Source: an uncultured bacterium
Lineage (GTDB): Bacteria > Cyanobacteriota > Vampirovibrionia > Gastranaerophilales > Gastranaerophilaceae
NCBI GenBank assembly: GCA_902765655.1
Contig: CACXAK010000053.1
Span: 1 to 7,202 of the forward strand
Direction: 5' to 3'
Length of the DNA: 7,202 nt
Made by a program: the position numbers and the translations under genes. Below, piece by piece: positions 1-5,252 of this stretch. Numbering within the stretch: the stretch's first letter is position 1; every line of letters begins with the position of its first letter. The notes beneath the pieces are model-generated. The model searched no databases. It had not been told where the DNA came from and was given only the letters and a program-made list of their open reading frames with translations.

Positions 1-57
1 ATTTAAGACATCCAATTCCCTTGATGTCAGGGGTTTTTCCTGTTCAAAGCGATGCAT
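1..57 (-). CDS. LuxR/GerE-type HTH regulator, N-terminus only (cut by window edge)
   Basis: Nineteen codons are visible on the minus strand, reading MHRFEQEKPLTSRELDVLN before the window ends. The stretch LTSRELDVLN matches the first helix of the LuxR/GerE helix-turn-helix domain, whose usual pattern is LTxREx(E/D)VL. This domain binds DNA as the output part of NarL/FixJ-type regulators. The start is well fixed: an in-frame TAA lies two codons upstream (63-61), and AAGGAGG (73-67) sits 9 bases before the ATG. Because the HTH begins at about residue 10, no receiver or ligand-binding domain precedes it. This is therefore a stand-alone GerE-type protein, or one with any extra domain placed after the HTH. 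The rest of the gene lies outside the window, so length and target are unknown. Confidence 0.75.
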   Translation of the reverse strand, partial: MHRFEQEKPLTSRELDVLN

Positions 58-95
58 AACTTATAACCTCCTTAATTATCGCTCTTACTTAATTT

Positions 96-124
96 ATATT
101 ACTCCCTAGTAGTCCGAATGGGTA
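96..124 (-). promoter_or_regulatory. Putative promoter and NarL-like boxes before the LuxR-type gene
   Basis: On the minus strand TAATAT (101-96) could be a -10 box; no good -35 lies 17 bases upstream, where the sequence is TACCCA. TACCCAT (124-118) fits the NarL/FixJ heptamer TACYYMT exactly. GGGAGTA (106-100) is a near-match in the opposite orientation. TACT-N4-AGTA (100-111) also forms a small dyad. These sites lie 43-67 bases upstream of the start codon, where an activator or autorepressor would bind. Only the pattern is seen; binding is inferred. Confidence 0.3.
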
Positions 125-145
125 TTAGTCTTAAGTACAATAATT

Positions 146-913
146 TTATAGATTTTTCAATTTAGCTCTTTCTTTATCTATGCTTTTTTTGAGTAAATCG
201 CTTATTATATCTAATTTTTCTTCAAGATGCATAAATTTAATCATGTTATTAGAAGGTTTGTAATTTTTTATGGATTTGCTTGCGGCATATTTATCCGAAT
301 AATGTTGTCCGGATTTGTATGCACCTATCTCTTCCATTAATTTATATCGGAAAAGTTGCAGTAAGTTTATTCTATCTTTTTTGTATTTTTTTAGTAATTT
401 TTTTGTTTCGGATATACATTTTTCAGAGGGTTCAAAAGACTGAAAATGATCAACAAAAAATTGTTCAAAATTTTCATTTTTGGATATTTTTGAACTTTTA
501 AATATTCTGCTTGGAACTTTTGGATGGGTAAAATAGCTGAACAGATGGTGTGCTTCGTGCATCAATGTTTCGAAACTTACTCCGCCGAATTGAACTTTTT
601 TGCAATTCGCCTTTAAAAGCACAAAGTATCCTGCTATACCGGCAGGGATTGTATTTATTACTTCCTGTCCCAAAAATACAGAACCGTTATATTTTGTTTC
701 TTCTTTCGGATATTTTTTTACTTGTATGCATTTGGTTGGTAATATTTCACATATATTTTTTTCTATGTAATCGAATTTAGTATGTTTGTATTTTTCTAAA
801 CGATTATATAATTTATCTTCCAGCTCGCGGCAATACCTGTCACGGCCGCTTACAGAACCGTCTCTTATAATTTTGGTGGATATTCTTGCTGTTCCGGTAA
901 TGCTTTTTATCAT
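146..913 (-). CDS. Hypothetical protein with HEAHH zincin-type metallopeptidase signature
   Basis: This 255-residue protein belongs to no family I can name. Residues 118-124 read MHEAHHL, so His119, Glu120 and His123 form an HExxH zinc-binding site. The site is preceded by GGVSFETL and followed by hydrophobic LFSYF, as expected for the active-site helix of a zinc-dependent peptidase. A plausible third ligand is Glu194 or Glu195 in KLMEEIGAY, which would make it a gluzincin. No signal peptide or membrane segment is visible. The protein is lysine-rich, especially at the C-terminus, and looks cytoplasmic. It lies downstream of the min operon on the same strand but beyond that operon's terminator. 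The 40 bases before the ATG show no clear Shine-Dalgarno sequence (TAACTGAT precedes ATG), so expression may be weak or the start may differ. It ends with TAA. Protease activity is inferred from the motif only. Confidence 0.7.
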   Translation of the reverse strand: MIKSITGTARISTKIIRDGSVSGRDRYCRELEDKLYNRLEKYKHTKFDYIEKNICEILPTKCIQVKKYPKEETKYNGSVFLGQEVINTIPAGIAGYFVLLKANCKKVQFGGVSFETLMHEAHHLFSYFTHPKVPSRIFKSSKISKNENFEQFFVDHFQSFEPSEKCISETKKLLKKYKKDRINLLQLFRYKLMEEIGAYKSGQHYSDKYAASKSIKNYKPSNNMIKFMHLEEKLDIISDLLKKSIDKERAKLKNL

Positions 914-950
914 ATCAGTTATAAAACAGTAAAATAAAATTTTTGCGCAA

Positions 951-978
951 AAAAAGACGGGTGTTTTCCCGTCTTTTT
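951..978 (-). terminator. Intrinsic terminator of the minCDE operon
   Basis: GACGGG (956-961) pairs with CCCGTC (968-973) around a 6-base loop, and flanking A5/T5 tracts extend the stem. Read on the minus strand, the hairpin is followed by a run of seven Ts. It lies 16 bases past the minE stop codon and separates the operon from the next leftward gene. The near-symmetric tracts mean it could also work on the plus strand. Confidence 0.88.
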
Positions 979-993
979 ATGAAATTATTATAT

Positions 994-1629
994 TTATTTT
1001 TCTTCTTTTTTAGTTTTTTCTGATTTTATTTCAGTTTTTTTAGTTTCAGTTTCCGGTTCATCTTCTGCTTCCGATGTTTTTTGAATTTCTTTTTCTTCGG
1101 TTTCTTCTGATTCATCGTCTGAGATATTACTGTCATCTTCAGATTTATCTTCTGATGGTTCACTGTCTGCTGACTCTTCTTCAGAACTTTCTTCCTCTTC
1201 AGAATCTTCTTTATCTTCAGATTCTATTGCCGGTTCTTCAGTTTCGTTTCCTGTATTTTCTTCTGATTCTTCTTCATTTTCGCTGTTTTCTTTTGCTTTT
1301 TTAGCTTCTTCTTCCTCTTTAATTGCCTGTTCAATTTCAGCTTCGTCTTTTGCCCTGATTACAGGAATTGAAAGCATAAGAGCCATTTGTTCACCTTCTT
1401 GTCCAATGTTAAGATCAAGAGCTTCTTTATCAAGTTCTACATATTTTGACAAAACTCCGATAAGTTCACTTCTCATTCGGTTCATTATTTCAGGGGTTAA
1501 ATTTGTTCTGTCCTGCATTAAAACGAGTCTTAATCTGTTGACAGCCGTATTTTTGGATTCATCTTTGACGTTTTGTCCAAATAAGCTGAGTATTCTGTTA
1601 TAGATTTCTGCAAAAATATTATCACTCAT
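994..1629 (-). CDS. minE: Cell division topological specificity factor MinE with long acidic tail
   Basis: MinE displaces MinC from MinD and stimulates MinD ATPase at the membrane, which drives Min patterning. Residues 1-94 form a standard MinE. They start with an amphipathic N-terminal helix (IFAEIYNRILSLF, 5-17). The MinD-contact segment follows (TAVNRLRLVLMQDR, 28-41), then the topological-specificity domain (LTPEIMNRMRSELIGVLSKY and VELD, 44-67) and a final beta strand (MALMLSIPVIRAK, 82-94). Typical MinE proteins are about 85-110 residues; this one is 211. Residues 95-211 add a tail that is almost half Glu/Asp (55 of 117 by my count), with many Ser and Lys and no aromatic residues. It is probably disordered. 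The start has AAAGGAG (1643-1637) 7 bases upstream, inside the end of minD, and only one base separates the two genes. The gene stops with TAA just before a terminator. Confidence 0.95.
   Translation of the reverse strand: MSDNIFAEIYNRILSLFGQNVKDESKNTAVNRLRLVLMQDRTNLTPEIMNRMRSELIGVLSKYVELDKEALDLNIGQEGEQMALMLSIPVIRAKDEAEIEQAIKEEEEAKKAKENSENEEESEENTGNETEEPAIESEDKEDSEEEESSEEESADSEPSEDKSEDDSNISDDESEETEEKEIQKTSEAEDEPETETKKTEIKSEKTKKEEK
997..1347 (-). repeat. Low-complexity GAA/TCT-rich tract encoding the MinE acidic tail
   Basis: The plus strand is almost a continuous TTC/TCT/TCA-rich stretch encoding Glu, Ser and Asp codons on the minus strand. It covers MinE residues 95-211. Such tracts expand and contract easily by replication slippage, so length may vary between strains. 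No long perfect tandem unit is seen. Confidence 0.6.
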
Positions 1630-1630
1630 A

Positions 1631-2452
1631 TTAGTTCTCCTTTCCTTTATTCAGGAATTTTGAGAAGAACTTTTTAATTTTTGTAGATAATTTTGCTTCT
1701 TCTTCAAAATCAATAAGCGGTATATCTTCACCGATAATTCTTTGAGCAACATTCCTGTAAGCTCTGCCCGCCAATGAATCATCATCATTTACAATAGGTT
1801 CACCTTTGTTTGTCGATGTAATAATGCCCGTATCTTCAGGGATTATGCCAAGCAATTCCGCAGAAAGGATTTCAACAACATCATCTTTGCTCATCATATC
1901 TTTTGAGGCCGCCATATTAGGTCTGTATCTGTTTATTAGCAGTTTATAAGATTTGATTTCTTCTTTTGCTTCCAAAAGACCGATAATTCTATCTGCATCA
2001 CGAACGGCAGACATTTCCGGAGTCGTAACAACAATTGCTTCAGTTGCACCTGCAACCGCATTTTGGAATCCCTGTTCAATTCCGGCAGGGCAATCAACCA
2101 ATACAAAATCAAATTGTTCTTTCAATTCGTCACAAATATTTTTTAATTGTTCTTCAGTTACTGCGGTTTTATCTCTTGTCTGAGCTGCTGCCAAAAGGCA
2201 AAGATTAGGATTTTTCTTATCCTTTACAAGTGCCTGTTTTAATTTGCAGCGTTCTTCAACAACATCAACAATTGTATATACAATTCTATTTTCCAATCCC
2301 AATAACAGGTCTAAATTTCTCAAACCTAAATCGGTATCAACCATAACGACTTTTTTACCTGCTCTTGCAAGTGCAGTACCGATATTTGCGTTAGTAGTCG
2401 TTTTACCGACTCCTCCTTTTCCGGAGGTTATTACTATTACTCTTCCGGTCAT
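1631..2452 (-). CDS. minD: Septum site-determining ATPase MinD
   Basis: MinD is a membrane-cycling ParA/MinD-type ATPase. It binds the membrane as an ATP dimer, recruits MinC and is released by MinE. The deviant Walker A motif GKGGVGKTT is at 11-19, with the signature Lys12 and the P-loop Lys17. VVMVDTDLGLRNLD (35-48) carries Asp39 and Asp41. The switch II/Walker B region FVLVDCPAGIEQG (116-128) carries Asp120. The C-terminus has an amphipathic membrane-targeting helix, KIKKFFSKFLNKG (258-270). Length (273) is normal. Blocks such as RIVYT, TTPEMSAVRDADR and DIPLIDF resemble cyanobacterial MinD more than the E. coli protein. AAGGAG (2464-2459) lies 6 bases before the ATG and overlaps the minC stop codon, which suggests translational coupling. 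Stop is TAA. Confidence 0.97.
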   Translation of the reverse strand: MTGRVIVITSGKGGVGKTTTNANIGTALARAGKKVVMVDTDLGLRNLDLLLGLENRIVYTIVDVVEERCKLKQALVKDKKNPNLCLLAAAQTRDKTAVTEEQLKNICDELKEQFDFVLVDCPAGIEQGFQNAVAGATEAIVVTTPEMSAVRDADRIIGLLEAKEEIKSYKLLINRYRPNMAASKDMMSKDDVVEILSAELLGIIPEDTGIITSTNKGEPIVNDDDSLAGRAYRNVAQRIIGEDIPLIDFEEEAKLSTKIKKFFSKFLNKGKEN

Positions 2453-2462
2453 TTATATCTCC

Positions 2463-3302
2463 TTAATTTTCCTGGTGTATCTTTTTAATAATTATGCTTC
2501 CTTTGTGAGTAAATGCCTCTTCCGGAGTGTACTCACTTGTTTTCTGAATAAACGGTAAATTTACCGTATCAGGGCGTCTTGCAAAAATTTCTCCAATTCT
2601 TATCTGAACCGGATTTAATTTTAAAGCTCTGATTCGTGTATAATTATTGCCTTCCGAACCTGAATGAACAATTCCTGCCAAAATCCCCCAAACTGTGACA
2701 TCACCTTTAGCAATAACTTCTGCGCCGGGATTTACGTCTCCAATGATAACAATATTCCCGTCAGATGAAATACTTTGTCCGGAACGAACAGTTCTGCGAA
2801 TGTATAGTGTCGGCAATTTCTCCGGTTCACTTCTCAATTCTTTTATATGTTCTTCTTCATCCGCACTTGGTTCCGGTTCTTCAAATTCATCATCACGATG
2901 AATTTCTTTTATTGAGTTATCGTCTTTTGGCTGTTCTTCTCCGAAAATATTATCCAGTGCCTGAACAACTTCTGCTTTGGGCTCTGTATCATTCCCAAAA
3001 GAAGGTGCAGAAATTTCGTTCGTGAATTCAGAAACTTTAATTTCCAAATTTGTCGCAGAATCTAATGTAGCTGCCGAGCAGGTGCTAATGCATGCTAATT
3101 TTGATTCCATCAGTTCTATCAATGTTTTTATACTTGTCAGTTCTTCCGGTGTTAAATCTATTGTCCCAAATTTTAAGCAAATGTGCTTCCCTTTTGCTTC
3201 AGGCATATCAAGTGTTCTTGATAACTCATAAATAACTTCGGAAATCTTTACGGCATGGGTTAAATCCACAATAAAGCCGTTATCTATATACCCCGTATCC
3301 AT
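2463..3302 (-). CDS. minC: Septum site-determining protein MinC
   Basis: MinC inhibits FtsZ ring assembly away from midcell when recruited to the membrane by MinD. The C-terminal beta-helix domain is unmistakable at about residues 165-245. RSGQ (173-176) is the conserved MinD-contact motif. GNIVIIGDVNPGAEVIAKGD (182-201) and VWGILAGIVHSGSEGN (204-219) follow, then IRALKLNPVQIRIGEIFARR. Residues 1-97 fit a divergent N-terminal FtsZ-acting domain. Between them, residues 100-163 form a long acidic linker (for example DDEFEEPEPSADEEEH), which is probably disordered. About 34 residues follow the C domain, and their role is unclear. The protein is 279 residues; E. coli MinC is 231. It is the first gene of the operon: AAAGGAAG (3312-3305) precedes the ATG, and 10 bases separate it from minD. 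Stop is TAA. Confidence 0.95.
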   Translation of the reverse strand: MDTGYIDNGFIVDLTHAVKISEVIYELSRTLDMPEAKGKHICLKFGTIDLTPEELTSIKTLIELMESKLACISTCSAATLDSATNLEIKVSEFTNEISAPSFGNDTEPKAEVVQALDNIFGEEQPKDDNSIKEIHRDDEFEEPEPSADEEEHIKELRSEPEKLPTLYIRRTVRSGQSISSDGNIVIIGDVNPGAEVIAKGDVTVWGILAGIVHSGSEGNNYTRIRALKLNPVQIRIGEIFARRPDTVNLPFIQKTSEYTPEEAFTHKGSIIIKKIHQEN

Positions 3303-3481
3303 ATCTTCCTTTCTAAAAATCGGTTACAATTAAAAATTACCCTAAAAAACATTAATCTTCAAGAAAATTTGTAGTTTTGTAATATGTGTAACAAAATGTT
3401 AAGAGGAACATTCTCAAAAAAGCAATTATTTATGAAATAAATACTTTATATATACAAGAGCAGAGTTATAAGGATTTAATC
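3303..3481. promoter_or_regulatory. Divergent control region between minC and the small-protein pair
   Basis: This 179-base spacer must hold both start regions. For minC, a weak minus-strand pair is TTGAAG (3362-3357) and TAATTT (3339-3334) with a 17-base gap; the -10 match is poor. For the rightward genes a TATATA-type -10 lies at about 3447-3454 with no convincing -35. An imperfect 22-base dyad, TTTTGT-N10-ACAAAA (3375-3396), lies between the two units and could be an operator. TTATTT-ATG-AAATAA (3428-3442) is another dyad. Promoter positions are tentative. Confidence 0.35.
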
Positions 3482-3808
3482 ATGCAGAGCAGAGCAGTTG
3501 AAGCTGTAAACAGAACACAGGCCGCCACAGGTGATGTATATGTTCAAACTAATTTGACACCTGAAAAAGGTTCTATTGGTGCAACATTTGGTGCAATTAT
3601 GAAAAATATACATGAGGCGGTATTTGCCGGTATTGGCTTGGATTATAATGTTTCAGAGGGCTATGCGCAAATAATGTCAAATCCAAATAATGCCATTGAT
3701 GTAAGAGGCAAAAAATATTATCCTCATACAAGTATAGGGAATCTAAGACCTTATAACGAGGACGGTAACCCGTCAGGCGGATGTTTTTCATTTTATACAA
3801 TGGGCTAA
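3482..3808 (+). CDS. Hypothetical small soluble protein (108 aa)
   Basis: I do not recognise this protein. It has no signal peptide, no membrane helix and one cysteine (Cys101, in GGCFSFYTMG at the C-terminus). It contains a Gly/Ala-rich middle (GSIGATFGAIMKNIHEAVFAGIG, roughly 30-52) and a Gly/Asn/Pro-rich second half (SNPNNAIDVRG, NEDGNPSGG). AAGG (3470-3473) lies 8 bases before the ATG as a fair ribosome-binding site. The gene is followed after 12 bases by another small gene on the same strand, and the two probably form an operon. It is divergent from minC. Composition is like its neighbours. No function is proposed. It is probably a real gene, because it has an RBS, a stable open frame and a tightly spaced partner. 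Confidence 0.65.
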   Translation: MQSRAVEAVNRTQAATGDVYVQTNLTPEKGSIGATFGAIMKNIHEAVFAGIGLDYNVSEGYAQIMSNPNNAIDVRGKKYYPHTSIGNLRPYNEDGNPSGGCFSFYTMG

Positions 3809-3820
3809 TCAGGAGTAAAG

Positions 3821-4114
3821 ATGTCAGAATCAATTAACGGTATACAATTAGGAGCAAAAATCGGGCAAAGTGCAGAGCTTTTGTATGGGAACCTGCCCGG
3901 ATATGATATTGGCGTTGACGGCGGTCAGACTTTAAAATCAGATATGTATGCCAATAATCGTATTGCATTTGAAGATAGTCAAACTGATAATATTGGGCAT
4001 CAGACTCCAAAAGCTGCTGATGTAAATACAAAAAATACCGTTACTCCTCAGTCGGAAAAACAAATAATGAATTTTTTAAAAGGGTTGGATAATTATAACA
4101 GGACAATGATTTAA
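3821..4114 (+). CDS. Hypothetical small soluble protein (97 aa), second gene of the pair
   Basis: I do not recognise this protein. It is hydrophilic and has no cysteine, signal peptide or membrane segment. The N-terminal third is Gly-rich (NGIQLGAKIGQSAELLYGNLPGYDIG, positions 6-31). The middle is Asp/Asn/Thr-rich and probably flexible. The end, EKQIMNFLKGLDNYNRTMI, could form a helix. AGGAG (3811-3815) lies 5 bases before the ATG, directly after the stop of the upstream gene, so the two are likely translated from one message. It shares its small size and Gly/Asn character with that partner, but I see no clear sequence similarity between them. Stop is TAA, followed by a candidate terminator. 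Function is unknown. Confidence 0.65.
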   Translation: MSESINGIQLGAKIGQSAELLYGNLPGYDIGVDGGQTLKSDMYANNRIAFEDSQTDNIGHQTPKAADVNTKNTVTPQSEKQIMNFLKGLDNYNRTMI

Positions 4115-4125
4115 TAAAAAATATG

Positions 4126-4172
4126 TAATTATATGCTAATTTGAACTAAATTCATTGTAATTATTTTTTTTT
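4126..4172 (+). terminator. Candidate AU-only terminator after the small-protein pair
   Basis: TAATTA (4126-4131) can pair with TAATTA (4158-4163), with ATG/CAT and AATTT/AAATT (4138-4142 with 4148-4152) pairing inside. Nine Ts follow directly (4164-4172). The stem has almost no G-C pairs, so it would be weak. The position, 11 bases past the stop codon, fits termination. Confidence 0.4.
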
Positions 4173-4276
4173 CTTTCTTGAAGTTCTGTTTGTCGTAACG
4201 TTGGTGTTTTATTTTTGAAAGGTAGTTTTATTTTTTTTAATTTGCGATGGTGTAAAATATTTTGACAAATAAAACC

Positions 4277-4340
4277 CCAAGGATTTTTTACCTTTTTATA
4301 TTATATGTAAATATTTTATTAAATATAATTTTATCCTTGG
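4277..4340. repeat. Nested inverted repeat CCAAGGAT/ATCCTTGG
   Basis: An 8-bp perfect outer stem (4277-4284 with 4333-4340) encloses a second 7-bp stem, TTATATT (4296-4302) with AATATAA (4322-4328). The interior is almost pure A/T. The arrangement resembles a small palindromic element or an RNA stem-loop. No clear target-site duplication is seen at its flanks, and no T-run follows on either strand. Confidence 0.4.
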
Positions 4341-4422
4341 AGAAAACAGCCCCTAAATAGTACAATATAGTATAGGGCACTTATTTACTTATTTTGTACA
4401 TCCGCAAAATTGATTGGATTTG

Positions 4423-4463
4423 TTTATTCAGACTTTGAATAAAGGAAGTGAGACTTTATGTAA
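4423..4463 (+). other. Hairpin, Shine-Dalgarno and start-stop (ATG TAA) element
   Basis: A perfect 8-bp stem (4423-4430 with 4436-4443) around a 5-base loop is followed by GGAAG (4444-4448), 9 spacer bases, then ATG directly followed by TAA (4458-4463). It looks like a translation start with nothing to translate. Either it is chance or the remains of a decayed gene or leader. No downstream gene on this strand starts before 4902. Confidence 0.25.
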
Positions 4464-4499
4464 AAGATTAAACACGAAATATAAATAGCAAAAAAATAA

Positions 4500-4868
4500 T
4501 TAATTTTTCAAATTATCCAAAATGGGTTCAATATATTTTGAACCGAAAATTATCAAATCTAATATGACAATTAGCATAAATGTGGTTATGCCAATATTCT
4601 GCATTGCTGTAATTTTTTTATTACAGAGAAATTTTTGGTTGCTTATTTTGATTGAAAAAATTAACTCAAAAGAGTATACCAAAATACTTAGTAAAAGTAC
4701 TAGGATACTCAATATCCCTATTATGTGGAGCAATAAAATCAATCCAAATAGTGAAGATTTTGTTAGTAAGCTTATTATTATCATAACTATAAACAATATT
4801 AATTCTAATAAGCCGTAAGCACACAAAATATTAAAAGCATAAGATTGTCGTAAATGATTTAAAAACAT
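4500..4868 (-). CDS. Small hydrophobic membrane protein, function unknown
   Basis: From the ATG at 4868 this encodes 122 residues, mostly hydrophobic. Three membrane segments are likely. They are about residues 12-35 (FNILCAYGLLELILFIVMII), about 39-63 (FGLILLLHIIGILSILVLLL, perhaps continuing to 72) and about 92-109 (GITTFMLIVILDLIIFG). A short polar loop with Lys and Cys (NQKFLCNKKITAMQN) separates the last two. A longer reading from 4928 would overlap the divergent lipase start and adds a Cys/Phe-rich extension, so the inner ATG is preferred. No Shine-Dalgarno sequence is seen; TATACTAT lies just upstream. The opposite strand also has an open frame here, but it lacks an RBS and family features. 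The gene is divergent from the lipase-like gene with a 33-base gap. No family is recognised. Confidence 0.5.
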   Translation of the reverse strand: MFLNHLRQSYAFNILCAYGLLELILFIVMIIISLLTKSSLFGLILLLHIIGILSILVLLLSILVYSFELIFSIKISNQKFLCNKKITAMQNIGITTFMLIVILDLIIFGSKYIEPILDNLKN

Positions 4869-4871
4869 AGT

Positions 4872-4893
4872 TATAGTATACAAAAAAAAGGAG
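4872..4893 (+). promoter_or_regulatory. -10-like box and strong ribosome-binding site of the lipase gene
   Basis: TATAGT (4872-4877) is a -10 candidate. TTGTCG (4845-4850) is a possible -35, but its 21-base spacing is too long to trust. AAGGAG (4888-4893) lies 8 bases before the ATG at 4902 and clearly fixes that start. The reverse complement holds TATACTAT for the divergent membrane-protein gene, so the two promoters may overlap. Confidence 0.45.
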
Positions 4894-4901
4894 AAAAAAC
4901 A

Positions 4902-5252
4902 ATGAATAGCACAACAACTCAAAAACAATTTGACAACGAAATGAAATCCTTATCAATAGGTGTTTACAAAGGGAATGAAAAATCAATCCCAAAAGGTTGG
5001 ATTAAAGTTTCAGAATATGACAAAAAGAGCGGATTTCATGGTGAAGCTTTTTACAAAGATGGAAAAGTCGTAATTGCAATGCGTGGAACAAACGACAAAG
5101 ATGATTTAGCAAACGATGTAGATATGGCAAAGAAAAAATTGCCAAATCAATATGCTGATGCTCAAAAATTTTATGAAAAAGTTAAAAAAGATTTCACTAA
5201 TCAAGAAATTGTTTTTACAGGACACTCATTAGGCGGCAGTCTTGCACAATGA
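4902..5252 (+). CDS. N-terminal half of the lipase-like protein (116 aa, ends at TGA)
   Basis: This is the part made if the TGA at 5250-5252 acts as a stop. It has a strong ribosome-binding site and contains the RGT strand and the GHSLGG nucleophile elbow with Ser109. It ends seven residues after that serine (SLGGSLAQ). It lacks the Asp and His of the catalytic triad and most of the hydrolase core, so alone it should be neither folded nor active. Confidence 0.55.
   Translation: MNSTTTQKQFDNEMKSLSIGVYKGNEKSIPKGWIKVSEYDKKSGFHGEAFYKDGKVVIAMRGTNDKDDLANDVDMAKKKLPNQYADAQKFYEKVKKDFTNQEIVFTGHSLGGSLAQ

Larger units (their letters stand above)
4173..4499. other. Non-coding spacer with several inverted repeats
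   Basis: No supported gene lies in these 327 very AT-rich bases. Structure is visible. GTTTTATTTTT occurs twice (4206-4216 and 4225-4235). GTTTTATTT (4225-4233) can pair with AAATAAAAC (4267-4275). CCAAGGAT (4277-4284) pairs with ATCCTTGG (4333-4340). G-CCCTA (4349-4355) pairs with TAGGG-C (4373-4378). TTTATTCA (4423-4430) pairs with TGAATAAA (4436-4443). TTGACA at 4262-4267 resembles a -35 box but has no -10 at the right distance. The spacer could be the 3' end of the leftward membrane-protein transcript, a small RNA or the remains of an inserted element. Confidence 0.45.

Noticed and set aside
2244..2558. Plus-strand open frame opposite minD/minC
   Set aside because: It is the antisense shadow of conserved minD codons and crosses the minC-minD junction with no ribosome-binding site.
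4262..4303. TTGACA followed by TATATT as a plus-strand promoter
   Set aside because: The gap is about 30 bases, too long for a standard promoter, and no gene starts within 600 bases on this strand.
4522..4818. Plus-strand open frame of 98 codons across the membrane-protein gene
   Set aside because: It has no ribosome-binding site and no recognisable features; the opposite strand gives a cleaner membrane protein.
4500..4928. Longer start for the membrane protein at 4928
   Set aside because: It would overlap the ribosome-binding site and first codons of the divergent lipase gene and lacks an RBS; the ATG at 4868 fits better.
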